Assembly: GCF_016908775.1 (NCBI RefSeq)
Contig: NZ_JAFBEP010000002.1
Coordinates: forward strand, 1 to 64,000
Direction: 5' to 3'
Length of the DNA: 64,000 bases
Source: Defluviitalea raffinosedens
GTDB taxonomy: Bacteria; Bacillota; Clostridia; Lachnospirales; Defluviitaleaceae
A program made the position numbers and the translations under genes. The notes below the pieces were generated by a model. The model searched no databases. It had not been told where the DNA came from and saw only the letters and a list, made by a program, of their open reading frames with translations. Numbering within the stretch: position 1 is the stretch's first letter; each line of letters starts with the position of its first letter. This document shows positions 52,930-62,100 of this stretch, one piece after another.

Positions 52930-54768
52930 GTGAACAGGTACCATAAAACTAAAAAAGAATTGATTCAAGACATTGAAGCCATGGAGAAAGAAATTGAGAA
53001 ATTAAAAAAAACTCACGAGAATCTTCAAACTTTATTCAATACAGCTCCTATCGGTCTTTCCATTGTGAACGAAGAAGGATTGTATGAATATGTTAATGAA
53101 TTTTACTGTAAATTATATGGATATACTCCAGAAGAATTAATAGGGAAGCATTTTTCCATGGTCATACCTTCTGAAAACAAAGCTGCGCTGATTGAGCAAC
53201 ATAAAGCATTTATGATGAATCGTATCACTACTACAAACGAATTCAAAGTCATCAATAAAAAACAAGAACAGTTTACTGTGATTGTTACCTCTGTTTATTT
53301 TACAGACTCCAATGCATTACCTAAAAAAGCATCTTATGTTGTTGATATTACTGAACAAAAAAAGATAGAAGAAATTTTTCGCTATCAAGCCTATCATGAC
53401 AGTCTTACCGGATTGCCTAACCGAAAATATTTTATGGAGAGTTTAAATGCCGCCCGTGAAAAATGCTCCAAATGTAATCATATGCTTGCAGTCATGTTTC
53501 TTGATTTAGATAGATTCAAAAATATAAATGATGTATTAGGCCATTCAGCAGGAGACTTACTGATTCAGTCCGTTGCTGAACGGTTAAGAAAATCCCTGGA
53601 CGAAACTTATGTCTTATCTCGTTTTGGTGGTGATGAATTCGTTATTCTGCTTCCAGAAGTATATTACATTGACATCATTATAAAAACTGCTGAAAAAATT
53701 ATTAAACTTTTTGAACTCCCATTCATTATTCATGGCAAAGAATTGTTTATCACAACCAGTATGGGAATAGGAATCTACCCCTATGATGGCACAGATTCAG
53801 AAACACTCATCAAAAATGCAGATACAGCCATGTATAAGGCTAAAACGCACTCTAGGGGCAATTATCAACTCTATTCTTCCGCAATAAATTTATCTGCTTT
53901 CTCCAGTCTTGCATTAGAAAACGATTTATATCATGCTTTGGAAAAAAACCAATTGGTATTATATTATCAACCTCAAGTCAATATATGCACTGGTGAAATA
54001 GTAGGCGCCGAAGCTTTAATCCGATGGCAGCATCCGGAATTGGGGCTACTCAATCCAGATCAATTTATTCCTCTGGCAGAGGATAACGGATTAATCATTC
54101 CCATCGGAAAATGGGTTCTGGAAACCGCATGTATGCAAAACAGAAAATGGCAAGACTTTGGATACTCGCCAATCAAAATCGCTGTTAATCTATCCGCACT
54201 ACAAATTCAGCAAAATGACTTTGTTGATACTGTCACCAATATTTTAAGAACAAGCAGATTAAATCCCAGCGATCTAGAACTGGAAATTACAGAAAGTATT
54301 GTTATGAAAAGTGATATTGAAGATTTGATCAAGCTGAATCAATTAAAACAACTGGGGATTAAATTTTCCATGGACGATTTCGGCATGGGCTATTCTTCAC
54401 TGAATAACCTCAAAAATCTGAACCTGCATCATCTGAAAATTGACCGTTCCTTTTTATACGACATCGACTTAAATTCCAATAACTGTGCCATATTTACCGC
54501 AATTCTTTTTTTGGCAAATAGTCTCAACCTAAATATAGTGCCTGAAGGCATAGAAACACAGAATCAATTGGATTTTCTCAAAAAAATCTTAAACTTTGCC
54601 CGCAGCACCTTACAGCTTAAAATAAATGCCCAATTGCAGACCCAAAGTAAACCTCAAATCACCACCGAAAATTTGTGTCCAAAAGTACAAGGCTTTTTAT
54701 TCAGCCCTCCTGTTCCTGCTGACCAATTTGAAGAACTGCTTAAAAAGGGGAAATTTGAAATCCTTTAA
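52930..54768 (+). CDS. PAS-GGDEF-EAL c-di-GMP turnover protein
   Basis: Cytosolic protein of about 612 residues: a short coiled coil, a PAS domain (about 30-145), GGDEF (about 160-320) and EAL (about 335-610). The cyclase motif is canonical (RFGGDEF). The EAL part has EALIRW, NLSALQI, LEITES, DDFGMGYS and KIDRSF, but reads PEGIET where AEGVET is usual, and carries an insert of about 28 residues before QGFLFSPP. Both activities are plausible. GGAGGT precedes a GTG start at 52930; an earlier in-frame TTG has no ribosome site. The PAS ligand is unknown. Confidence 0.9.
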   Translation: MNRYHKTKKELIQDIEAMEKEIEKLKKTHENLQTLFNTAPIGLSIVNEEGLYEYVNEFYCKLYGYTPEELIGKHFSMVIPSENKAALIEQHKAFMMNRITTTNEFKVINKKQEQFTVIVTSVYFTDSNALPKKASYVVDITEQKKIEEIFRYQAYHDSLTGLPNRKYFMESLNAAREKCSKCNHMLAVMFLDLDRFKNINDVLGHSAGDLLIQSVAERLRKSLDETYVLSRFGGDEFVILLPEVYYIDIIIKTAEKIIKLFELPFIIHGKELFITTSMGIGIYPYDGTDSETLIKNADTAMYKAKTHSRGNYQLYSSAINLSAFSSLALENDLYHALEKNQLVLYYQPQVNICTGEIVGAEALIRWQHPELGLLNPDQFIPLAEDNGLIIPIGKWVLETACMQNRKWQDFGYSPIKIAVNLSALQIQQNDFVDTVTNILRTSRLNPSDLELEITESIVMKSDIEDLIKLNQLKQLGIKFSMDDFGMGYSSLNNLKNLNLHHLKIDRSFLYDIDLNSNNCAIFTAILFLANSLNLNIVPEGIETQNQLDFLKKILNFARSTLQLKINAQLQTQSKPQITTENLCPKVQGFLFSPPVPADQFEELLKKGKFEIL

Positions 54769-54780
54769 ATAAATTTCAAA

Positions 54781-54813
54781 AAAGAAACTTGGTATGACAA
54801 GTTTCTTTTTTTT
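54781..54813 (+). terminator. Terminator of the PAS-GGDEF-EAL gene
   Basis: AAAGAAACTTG/CAAGTTTCTTT stem with a 6-base loop and T8 on the plus strand. Confidence 0.9.
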
Positions 54814-54887
54814 ACTTGCTGAATAGTATGTTATTGATTTGAATGCTGATATTTGCCATGTCTAACATTATAAAGGGGGGAGACATA

Positions 54888-55130
54888 ATGAAAGCCATAT
54901 ATATTCCTTTGAATAAAGTTGAAACTGGGCAAACCTGTATCGTTCAAGATCTAAGGGCCACAGGAGCGCAAAGAAGACGCATGCTTGATTTAGGGTTTAT
55001 AAAAGATACTGAAGTAAAAGTTATGCGGTGTAGCCCTCTGGGAGATCCTACGGCTTATTTCGTTCGAAACACCGTTATCGCCTTAAGAAAAGAAGAAGCC
55101 TCAAAAATCCTTGTAAAAGTAAATCATTAA
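54888..55130 (+). CDS. feoA: Ferrous iron transport protein A
   Basis: SH3-like protein of 80 residues that assists FeoB. ATGAQRRRMLDLGFIKDTEVKV and SPLGDPTAYFVRNTVIALR are typical of the family. The ATG at 54888 has GGGGGGAG upstream; the longer open frame has no ribosome site. It is 12 bases ahead of the first feoB fragment, and all three feo genes are one operon. Confidence 0.95.
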   Translation: MKAIYIPLNKVETGQTCIVQDLRATGAQRRRMLDLGFIKDTEVKVMRCSPLGDPTAYFVRNTVIALRKEEASKILVKVNH

Positions 55131-55142
55131 GGAGGTATCCTT

Positions 55143-55910
55143 ATGGGATTAACGTGCAGTACCTGCAAAAGAAAATCTATTGTGGACTTATATCATGTTG
55201 AAAAAACATCCGCTGATCAAATGGTAGTCGCCTTAGCAGGGAATCCTAATACGGGTAAAAGTACACTATTTAATGAACTGACAGGATTGAAACAACATAC
55301 AGGAAATTGGCCCGGTAAAACCGTAACCAATGCTAAAGGATTTCATAAAAGAAAGGATAAAGAATTTATTATAGTCGATCTGCCGGGAACCTATTCTCTT
55401 CTCGCCAACTCTGTAGAGGAAGAAGTAGCAAGGGACTTTATCTGTTTTGCAAAACCTGATGCGACCATCGTCGTTGTAGATGCAACCTGTCTTGAGCGAA
55501 ATCTAAATCTGGTCCTTCAAGTGATAGAAATTACAAATCGTGTGATCCTATGCGTAAATCTTCTGGATGAAGCAGAAAAAAAACATATTAAAATTGATCT
55601 AAAGAAACTTTCAGATGAACTGGGAATCCCCGTAATTGGAACAGTTGCAAGAAGCCGAAAAGGTTTAGAAGAACTGATGGATACTGTTTATAATGTGTGT
55701 ACCAAGAAAATTATTCCGAGTCCGAAGCCTACGATCTATACTGAAACCATTGAAACAGAAATCCAAAAAATTCTTAATATGATAAAACCCATAGTACCAG
55801 ATGGATTCAACCCCAGATGGATTGCCTTACGACTTCTTGACGGAGAAACTGATATTTTAGATAAAATTACCCATTATTCTTATTGTAAAGGGGTGTGCAA
55901 ACATGCATGA
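55143..55910 (+). CDS. feoB: FeoB N-terminal G-domain protein
   Basis: Separate protein of 255 residues corresponding to the cytosolic GTPase part of FeoB. G1 is GNPNTGKST, then the switch region NWPGKTVTNAKG, G3 DLPGTY, G4 NLLDEAEK, and the guanine-nucleotide dissociation-inhibitor-like helical region follows. It begins with a CSTC pair (MGLTCSTCKRK). It ends 8 bases inside the start of the permease gene, in a different frame. The two pieces together match a full-length FeoB, so they should act as one ferrous-iron transporter. Confidence 0.93.
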   Translation: MGLTCSTCKRKSIVDLYHVEKTSADQMVVALAGNPNTGKSTLFNELTGLKQHTGNWPGKTVTNAKGFHKRKDKEFIIVDLPGTYSLLANSVEEEVARDFICFAKPDATIVVVDATCLERNLNLVLQVIEITNRVILCVNLLDEAEKKHIKIDLKKLSDELGIPVIGTVARSRKGLEELMDTVYNVCTKKIIPSPKPTIYTETIETEIQKILNMIKPIVPDGFNPRWIALRLLDGETDILDKITHYSYCKGVCKHA

Positions 55911-57261
55911 TTCGAATAGAACGATTTCGTCTGATCTTTTTAGAGATGATATTGTAACGTCCATTTATAAACGTGCAAAGGAAATATCAGACTCTGTCAT
56001 TAACTGCCCCAAGCAAAAACATATAGATTGGAGCCATAAGCTGGATGACATTTTAACTTCAAAGTGGACCGGATTCCCCATCATGCTCATACTGCTTTGC
56101 TTTATTTTCTGGTTAACTATTGTTGGGGCCAATGTTCCTTCTGCTATGCTCGCTAATTTTTTATTCTGGATGGAAGACCGATTAACTGAAATTTTTATAT
56201 TCTTTAAAGCTCCTGACTGGCTTTATGGTATCTTAATTCTTGGTATGTATCGTACTGTAGCATGGGTTGTATCTGTTATGCTGCCGCCTATGGCTATTTT
56301 CTTTCCATGCTTTACCTTACTTGAAGACTTTGGTTACTTGCCCAGAGTTGCTTTCAATTTGGATCGATTATTTAAGAAAGCCGGAACCCATGGGAAACAG
56401 GCCCTTACCATGGCCATGGGATTTGGCTGTAATGCAGCAGGGGTTGTTGCCTGCCGTATTATTGATTCTCCACGAGAAAGACTGATTGCCACGATAACAA
56501 ATAATTTCGTTCCTTGTAACGGCAGATTCCCTACCCTTATTGCACTTTCTATGATCCTTATTGGTATTTCTGTTCATTCACCTTTTGCTGCTTTCTTAAG
56601 CTCCGGGATCGTTATACTCCTTGTGCTATCCGGAATAGCAGTTACTTTTATTGTATCCTTCATACTGTCTAAAACTTTACTGAAAGGTACTCCTTCCACC
56701 TTTAATTTAGAACTGCCTCCTTACAGAAAACCTCAAATTGGTACGGTCATTGTCAGATCTATATTTGACAGAACCTTATTCGTTCTCGGCCGTGCAGTCA
56801 GTGTAGCTCTTCCTGCCGGCGCCATTACCTGGATTGTGGCTAATATAATGGTGGGAGATACCAGTATCCTGAATCATATTTCCGGATTTTTAGAGCCGTT
56901 TGGAAGAGCTATAGGGTTAGACGGGGTTATTATTCTCGCTTTTATTCTCGGATTACCAGCCAATGAAATCGTATTGCCTATTATTTTCATGAGTTATTTA
57001 TCAAAAGGCTCTATGATTGAGCTTGAAACCGTTGAAGAAATGAGAAATGTCTTTATAGCCAACGGCTGGACCTGGCTTACCTGTTTAAATGTTATGCTGT
57101 TCTCTCTCTTCCATTTCCCCTGTGGTACTACCCTATGGACAATTAGGAAAGAAACCCAGAGTCTTAAATGGACCATAGCTTCATTTATCATTCCAACACT
57201 TGTTGCCATTGTTATATGTTTTAGTACTACTAAGATCACCCACTGGCTTCATTTAATATAA
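55903..57261 (+). CDS. feoB: FeoB membrane permease protein (separate from the G domain)
   Basis: Protein of 452 residues corresponding to the membrane half of FeoB, with both Gate motifs and about eight helices (MAMGFGCNAAGVVACRII, NNFVPCNGRFPTLIAL, FILGLPANEIVLPI and HFPCGTTLWTI). The ATG lies in ATGCATGA, overlapping the stop of the GTPase gene by 8 bases and one frame over. AAAGGGG sits 9 bases upstream, so it has its own translation start rather than a simple frameshift. The two-gene arrangement needs the parts to associate. Confidence 0.92.
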   Translation: MHDSNRTISSDLFRDDIVTSIYKRAKEISDSVINCPKQKHIDWSHKLDDILTSKWTGFPIMLILLCFIFWLTIVGANVPSAMLANFLFWMEDRLTEIFIFFKAPDWLYGILILGMYRTVAWVVSVMLPPMAIFFPCFTLLEDFGYLPRVAFNLDRLFKKAGTHGKQALTMAMGFGCNAAGVVACRIIDSPRERLIATITNNFVPCNGRFPTLIALSMILIGISVHSPFAAFLSSGIVILLVLSGIAVTFIVSFILSKTLLKGTPSTFNLELPPYRKPQIGTVIVRSIFDRTLFVLGRAVSVALPAGAITWIVANIMVGDTSILNHISGFLEPFGRAIGLDGVIILAFILGLPANEIVLPIIFMSYLSKGSMIELETVEEMRNVFIANGWTWLTCLNVMLFSLFHFPCGTTLWTIRKETQSLKWTIASFIIPTLVAIVICFSTTKITHWLHLI

Positions 57262-57270
57262 TACTCCATC

Positions 57271-57309
57271 AAAAAGGGCCGTTTTGAAATCATCACTTCA
57301 AAACTGCCC
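57271..57309 (-). terminator. Terminator of the bceAB genes
   Basis: 13-bp stem (57276-57288 with 57297-57309, one mismatch) followed on the minus strand by T5. Confidence 0.8.
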
Positions 57310-57324
57310 GTCTACTCTCATCAT

Positions 57325-59271
57325 TTAACTGACTATTTTATAATACGTTCTGGAAGTAAGGACATATATGGCAACATAAAAAAATGTAAAAATCACAATG
57401 GTCCCAATGATGCAATACAGAAATAAGGTAGTATTCATAAGGCTAAGCATTGCAAAAACCTTTATAATGGCTTTAAGCGCAACCATAAAATGAATGATTG
57501 CCGTAATCAATGGCAGGAAAAATACCATAAGGACTTGACTCTTAATTACTTTTTTGATCTCATCTTTGGTCATTCCTACTTTCTTCATGATTTCAAACCG
57601 ATTCTTATCCTCATACCCTTCGGAAATCTGCTTATAATAAATAATCAGTACAGTAGCCATAATAAAAACCACTCCAAGATAAATGCCAATAAACAAAACC
57701 CCTCCAAATATAACTAAAAATATTTCCCTTGCTTGCTCCAGTCCTTCGCAAATTGCAAACACATTTCTTTCCTGAATTATTTGAGTAATTGCCTCTGTTA
57801 AAGCAATCTCCTCCTCAGGACTGGCATCCGTATCGAAGCCATAATGATCAGTCAGCCCTTCTATAGCGATATCATGAATTCTTTCATCTGGCACAACAAT
57901 TAAATATCCATTGGCTAATATATCAAAAGTAAAGCCTTTTACAGGCAAATGACTGATCCGTTCCTTTATGGTAAAAACATTACCTGAAATACTTATACGG
58001 TCACCTTTGATTTTCCTCTTATGGATATATAATAAAACTTCATCTTCATTTAAAGAAACCAATTGATTGGTGATGACATTATAATCGCTTAAAGGCATCG
58101 CTACCAGCAGGCATGTGTCATTAAATAGGGATTCTCTTCTATCCGCATAAGTGAAAATATTTTTATTCTGATTCATAGGCATGGTTGCCAAACGATATTC
58201 GATTTCGTCTTTTATGGTCACATTAAGATTACTGGCTGTTTCCTTTACCTCCTTGCGCAGCTTAATCATTTCTTCTTGTCTTTCATCAAATACTTGCATT
58301 AAAATATCTTTCGGATATCTCGTTCTAAGTAAATCGTCTATTCCAAGATAAAGAGATGTTATGATAAATACTATACTCAAAACAGCTGTTGATAAAATAC
58401 AAATATTGGAAAGCCCTATGGCATTTTGTTTTATACGATAAATCATGCTGGATACATTAATGAAATGGTTCTTTTGATAATAGAATTTTTTATTTTTCCT
58501 TAGCATCTTTAAAAAAGTGATACTGCCTGCTGTAAATAGAGTATAGGTTCCTATCATAATTAAAATAACCTCTGCAAAAAACAGATAAAGCATAAGCATC
58601 GGTATTTGGATCACTAAAACAAGGCAATAGCCAGTTCCAAGGCTTAGAACACCAATTAGGGTAAGCAGCCACTTAGTTTTTGGCTCTTTTTCTCCAACTT
58701 CTTCTCCCTTAAGCAGTTCGATAGGTTTTGCAAGGTGAATTTGTGTTAGATTATTGATCAAGGTCAGCGCAAAAATTACAGAAAAGAGAATAACTGTTTC
58801 TAAAATACATTTTATTGAAATAATAAATCCCATAAATATTGTAAACTTTATAATTTTAATAAGTATTAAAAACATAAGCTTACTCAGTAAAATTCCCCAG
58901 ATTAATCCTATTGTCATACTAAGAAGTGCCACTATTAAATTTTCCCAGAATAAAACCTTAGCAATATGTTTTTTTTCCATACCTAGTATATTGTAAAGGC
59001 CTATCTCCTTTTTTCTTCTTTTAATCAAAAAACTATTGGTATAAAAAAGAAAAATTACAGTAAATATTGCCAAAATAAAAGTTCCTATTCTAAGTAAAAG
59101 TTTAAGAATTTCTAACTCATAGGATTTATTAAATTCCTCATTCACACATATGAAATCGATCGTATAAAATATCATGACGCTGCAAATGCACGTCAGAATA
59201 TATGGAGAATAAGCCTGTTTATTCTTTTTGATATTGGATATTGCCAGTCTTTGGTAAAACATCTTACTCAT
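57325..59271 (-). CDS. bceB: BceB-type peptide-antibiotic ABC permease
   Basis: FtsX/MacB-type permease of 648 residues with ten predicted helices and a large extracytoplasmic domain between helices 7 and 8 (about 310-520). This is the layout of Bce-type bacitracin/lantibiotic detoxification permeases, which also act as sensors for the partner kinase. Family segments are KRRKKEIGLYNILGMEKKHI and the C-terminal GYEDKNRFEIMKKVGMTKDEI. It overlaps bceA by 8 bases. The antibiotic it protects against cannot be read from the sequence. Confidence 0.92.
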   Translation of the reverse strand: MSKMFYQRLAISNIKKNKQAYSPYILTCICSVMIFYTIDFICVNEEFNKSYELEILKLLLRIGTFILAIFTVIFLFYTNSFLIKRRKKEIGLYNILGMEKKHIAKVLFWENLIVALLSMTIGLIWGILLSKLMFLILIKIIKFTIFMGFIISIKCILETVILFSVIFALTLINNLTQIHLAKPIELLKGEEVGEKEPKTKWLLTLIGVLSLGTGYCLVLVIQIPMLMLYLFFAEVILIMIGTYTLFTAGSITFLKMLRKNKKFYYQKNHFINVSSMIYRIKQNAIGLSNICILSTAVLSIVFIITSLYLGIDDLLRTRYPKDILMQVFDERQEEMIKLRKEVKETASNLNVTIKDEIEYRLATMPMNQNKNIFTYADRRESLFNDTCLLVAMPLSDYNVITNQLVSLNEDEVLLYIHKRKIKGDRISISGNVFTIKERISHLPVKGFTFDILANGYLIVVPDERIHDIAIEGLTDHYGFDTDASPEEEIALTEAITQIIQERNVFAICEGLEQAREIFLVIFGGVLFIGIYLGVVFIMATVLIIYYKQISEGYEDKNRFEIMKKVGMTKDEIKKVIKSQVLMVFFLPLITAIIHFMVALKAIIKVFAMLSLMNTTLFLYCIIGTIVIFTFFYVAIYVLTSRTYYKIVS

Positions 59272-60031
59272 TTTTCACACCACCTGTAGCAATGATCGTC
59301 AGCGTATCTGAAATTTTTTGGTACATCTCATCCTGTGACATGAATGCTCTATAAAGTTGATGAAAAACTTCGCCATCTTTAATAAAAAGTACACGGCTTG
59401 CATGGCTGGCTGCTTTAATACTATGGGTAACCATAATAATCGTCTGTCCTTCTTCATTAATCTCATTAAATAAATCAAGAAGCTGGCCACTAGAGCGTGA
59501 ATCCAGAGCACCTGTCGGCTCATCGGCAAGGATCAGCTGAGGTTTTGTGATCAATGCCCGGGCAACGGCTGCCCTTTGCTTTTGACCTCCTGAAACCTCA
59601 TAGGGATATTTTTGCAGAATATCATCAATGCCCAGTTTCTTTGCTATAGGTTTAAGACGGCTGTTCATTTCATCATAAGATTTCCCCGAGAGAACCAATG
59701 GCAAAAATATATTGTCCTGCAAAGAAAAAGTATCCAAAAGATTAAAGTCCTGAAAGACAAAGCCTAAATTATCACGGCGAAATTTTGAAATATCTTTTTC
59801 TTTAAGGTTTTGGCTGCTTATCCCATTTAAAACAACTTCCCCACTTGTAGGCTTATCCAGAGCTGCAATAATATTGAGCAAAGTCGTTTTCCCCGAACCT
59901 GACTCTCCCATAATGGCTACATATTCACCTTCTTCTACAGAGAAAGAAACATTTGACAGTGCCTGAACATGATTGGTGCCCAAACGGCTGGTATATACTT
60001 TTTTTAGCTTTTTAACTTCTAATAGCGTCAT
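59264..60031 (-). CDS. bceA: BceA-type ABC ATPase
   Basis: ATPase of 255 residues. Walker A is GESGSGKTT, signature VSGGQKQRAAVARA and Walker B LILADEPTGALD, with the LolD/BceA-type DNLGFVFQDFNLLDTFSLQ between them. It pairs with the overlapping BceB permease. It lies 127 bases after the kinase gene, with a likely BceR operator and a long hairpin in that gap, so the transporter pair is induced by the two-component system next to it. Confidence 0.95.
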   Translation of the reverse strand: MTLLEVKKLKKVYTSRLGTNHVQALSNVSFSVEEGEYVAIMGESGSGKTTLLNIIAALDKPTSGEVVLNGISSQNLKEKDISKFRRDNLGFVFQDFNLLDTFSLQDNIFLPLVLSGKSYDEMNSRLKPIAKKLGIDDILQKYPYEVSGGQKQRAAVARALITKPQLILADEPTGALDSRSSGQLLDLFNEINEEGQTIIMVTHSIKAASHASRVLFIKDGEVFHQLYRAFMSQDEMYQKISDTLTIIATGGVKNE

Positions 60032-60074
60032 CTTTTTCCCCTTCCAATCAATGCTTTTTTCTTAAGTATAGCAA

Positions 60075-60118
60075 AAGGAAGAAATGTCTGCCTTAACCTT
60101 GGCTTACATTTCTTCCTT
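60075..60118 (-). other. Perfect 13-bp hairpin upstream of bceA
   Basis: AAGGAAGAAATGT/ACATTTCTTCCTT with an 18-base loop. A short TTTT tail on the minus strand makes a weak terminator possible, ending the bceRS transcript just before bceA. Confidence 0.55.
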
Positions 60119-60122
60119 AAAA

Positions 60123-60138
60123 CTTACACTCCTGTAAG
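60123..60138. promoter_or_regulatory. Candidate BceR operator
   Basis: CTTACA-N4-TGTAAG, an inverted repeat with the 4-base spacing known for BceR-type response regulators, upstream of bceA. A TATACT -10 candidate lies at 60065-60070; the operator centres about 70 bases upstream of the likely start. Confidence 0.6.
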
Positions 60139-60158
60139 ATTGCACTTTATGAGCAATA

Positions 60159-61178
60159 TCATTCTGCTTTTAACTGAATGGTTTCTAAATGAATGAACAC
60201 TTTTGTTCCCTGATCCAACTCTGATTCTATTGTAATCCTGTGGGAGAGTCTGTCTAAAATCTGTTTACACAAATATAGTCCAAGTCCTGTAGACTTTTTA
60301 TCCCATCTTCCGTTATAGCCTGTAAATCCCCGTTCAAATATTCGGTTTAAATCTTCTTTGGCAATTCCAATTCCTGTATCTTCTATAACAAGAGTCTTTT
60401 CAAAATCAGGGTGCATATAGATGAAAATCATCCCTTGTTTCGTATATTTAAGTGCATTGGATAAAATTTGCTCTATGACAAAGCATAACCACTTTTCATC
60501 CGTCAGAACCTCGCAGTTTAACCCCTTGAAATCCAATTTAATCTTCTTTCTCACAAACATTCTTGCATACTTTCGAACGGCTTGTTTTACAATCTCATCT
60601 AAACTATACTTTTTGAACACCAAATCAGAAAACATACTGTCAAGTCTCAGATACTGAAGGACAAATTCAACATATTGCTCAATTTTAAAAAGCTCCATAG
60701 ATAGTTCAAGATTCTGTTCGTTTTCTTCTTCCTGAAGGATTAAATGTATGGCTGCAATAGGCGTCTTAATTTGATGAGCCCATAAAGTATAATAGCGCAT
60801 CAGATTGTTATATTTTTCGTCTGCCTCATACTTACTTTGAACATTGGCATTATAAAGAATAGAAAGAAGTTCCTGATAATCCTGTTCAATCATATCTTTG
60901 ACATCTGGAAGTTTCTCAAGACTTAAAACAATACTATCCTGCAAATCCTTTAATATCTTATGTCTCCTGTAATAATCCATAAAATTTACAGACAAAAAAA
61001 CAACTCCTATATTCATACACAGAATAAAGGAATAAATTACAGGTTCTAACGGTAACCCATATAAAGAAAATACAAGAAAAAAGATGCTGGCTGCTAAGAC
61101 ATAAAAGATGATCTCTTTTATATAAGCCTTAAAATATAAAATAAACAGCTGAATGAATTCTTTTCCCTTCTGTTTCAT
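60159..61178 (-). CDS. bceS: BceS-type intramembrane-sensing histidine kinase
   Basis: Kinase of 339 residues with two close membrane helices (about 17-35 and 40-60) and hardly any extracellular loop, the mark of Bce-type sensors that read the state of the BceAB transporter. The phospho-acceptor is the histidine in WAHQIKTPIAAIHL; N, G1 and G2 boxes are QILSNALKYT, IEDTGIGIAKED and STGLGLYLCKQI. It starts one base after bceR's stop codon, so the pair is translationally coupled. Confidence 0.94.
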   Translation of the reverse strand: MKQKGKEFIQLFILYFKAYIKEIIFYVLAASIFFLVFSLYGLPLEPVIYSFILCMNIGVVFLSVNFMDYYRRHKILKDLQDSIVLSLEKLPDVKDMIEQDYQELLSILYNANVQSKYEADEKYNNLMRYYTLWAHQIKTPIAAIHLILQEEENEQNLELSMELFKIEQYVEFVLQYLRLDSMFSDLVFKKYSLDEIVKQAVRKYARMFVRKKIKLDFKGLNCEVLTDEKWLCFVIEQILSNALKYTKQGMIFIYMHPDFEKTLVIEDTGIGIAKEDLNRIFERGFTGYNGRWDKKSTGLGLYLCKQILDRLSHRITIESELDQGTKVFIHLETIQLKAE

Positions 61179-61179
61179 A

Positions 61180-61851
61180 CTATTCCACCATATATCCTAT
61201 GCCTTTTTTGGTCGCAATTAAATCGGATAGCCCTACTTCCTGAAGTCGTTTACGAAGCCTTGTAATGTTCACAGTTAATGTATTATCGTCAATATAATGA
61301 TCTGTTTCCCAAAGCTTAACCATAATACTGTCTCTGGATACAACCTTTCCTTTGTTTTCAAAAAGAATCTGAAGTATCTTATTTTCATTCTTCGAAAGCT
61401 CTATCTTCTGTCCATTATACTCTAAAGTTAAATTGCTTATGTTAAGTTGGATCCCGTTGTACTCCAACACATGGGACACATTCCCAAAATCATAGGTGCG
61501 TCTTAGCAGCGCCTGTATTTTTGCCGTCAATACATCCAATTCAAAAGGTTTCGTAATAAAATCATCCCCGCCCATACTCATAGCCATCACGATATTCATA
61601 TGATCAGAAGCAGATGAAATAAAAATAATTGGGACATTCGATACCTTCCTAATCTCACTGCACCAGTAATAGCCATTAAAATATGGCAGAGAAATATCCA
61701 GCAAAATAAGATGTGGCTTATAATCTGTAAAAGAAGACATAATCTCCTTAAAATCATAAATCGTTTCTGTTTCAAATCCCCAGGATTGCATATGCTTTTT
61801 TATCGAATTGGCTATAGCTAAATCATCTTCAATGATAAGAATTTTATACAT
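61180..61851 (-). CDS. bceR: BceR-type response regulator
   Basis: OmpR-family regulator of 223 residues. The receiver domain has IEDD near the start, the phospho-acceptor aspartate in LILLDISLPYFNGY (near residue 53) and a switch lysine in DDFITKPFEL; the winged HTH has the family end TLTVNITRLRKRL and KGIGYMVE. It should bind the TTACA-N4-TGTAA repeat before bceA. Its promoter is TTGATT-17-TATAAT at 61882-61910. Confidence 0.95.
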   Translation of the reverse strand: MYKILIIEDDLAIANSIKKHMQSWGFETETIYDFKEIMSSFTDYKPHLILLDISLPYFNGYYWCSEIRKVSNVPIIFISSASDHMNIVMAMSMGGDDFITKPFELDVLTAKIQALLRRTYDFGNVSHVLEYNGIQLNISNLTLEYNGQKIELSKNENKILQILFENKGKVVSRDSIMVKLWETDHYIDDNTLTVNITRLRKRLQEVGLSDLIATKKGIGYMVE

Positions 61852-61881
61852 TGAGATGCCCCCTGTTATTTTTTATACTTC

Positions 61882-61910
61882 ATTATAACTTTTACTGGTA
61901 ATCAAATCAA
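61882..61910 (-). promoter_or_regulatory. Promoter of bceRS
   Basis: TTGATT (61905-61910), 17-base spacer, TATAAT (61882-61887), about 30 bases before the start codon. Confidence 0.75.
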
Positions 61911-62046
61911 TAATTCTCGGAATATGTAGATAACCTAATGCATTCATAAATCACAGTATTCTGTTCTATCCAAAAATGCAACTACGTCACACTTATTAAT
62001 TAAAAAGTTTGATTTTTCAACCCAAACAACCTTTTTACTTCATAAG

Positions 62047-62097
62047 AAAAGCACTTATGAAATAAATCTTCTAAAAAGATTTATTCATAAGTGCTTT
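62047..62097 (-). terminator. Terminator of polC
   Basis: Long stem AAAGCACTTATGA...TCATAAGTGCTTT with a one-base bulge and T-rich tail on the minus strand, directly after the stop codon. Confidence 0.8.
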
Positions 62098-62100
62098 CCA

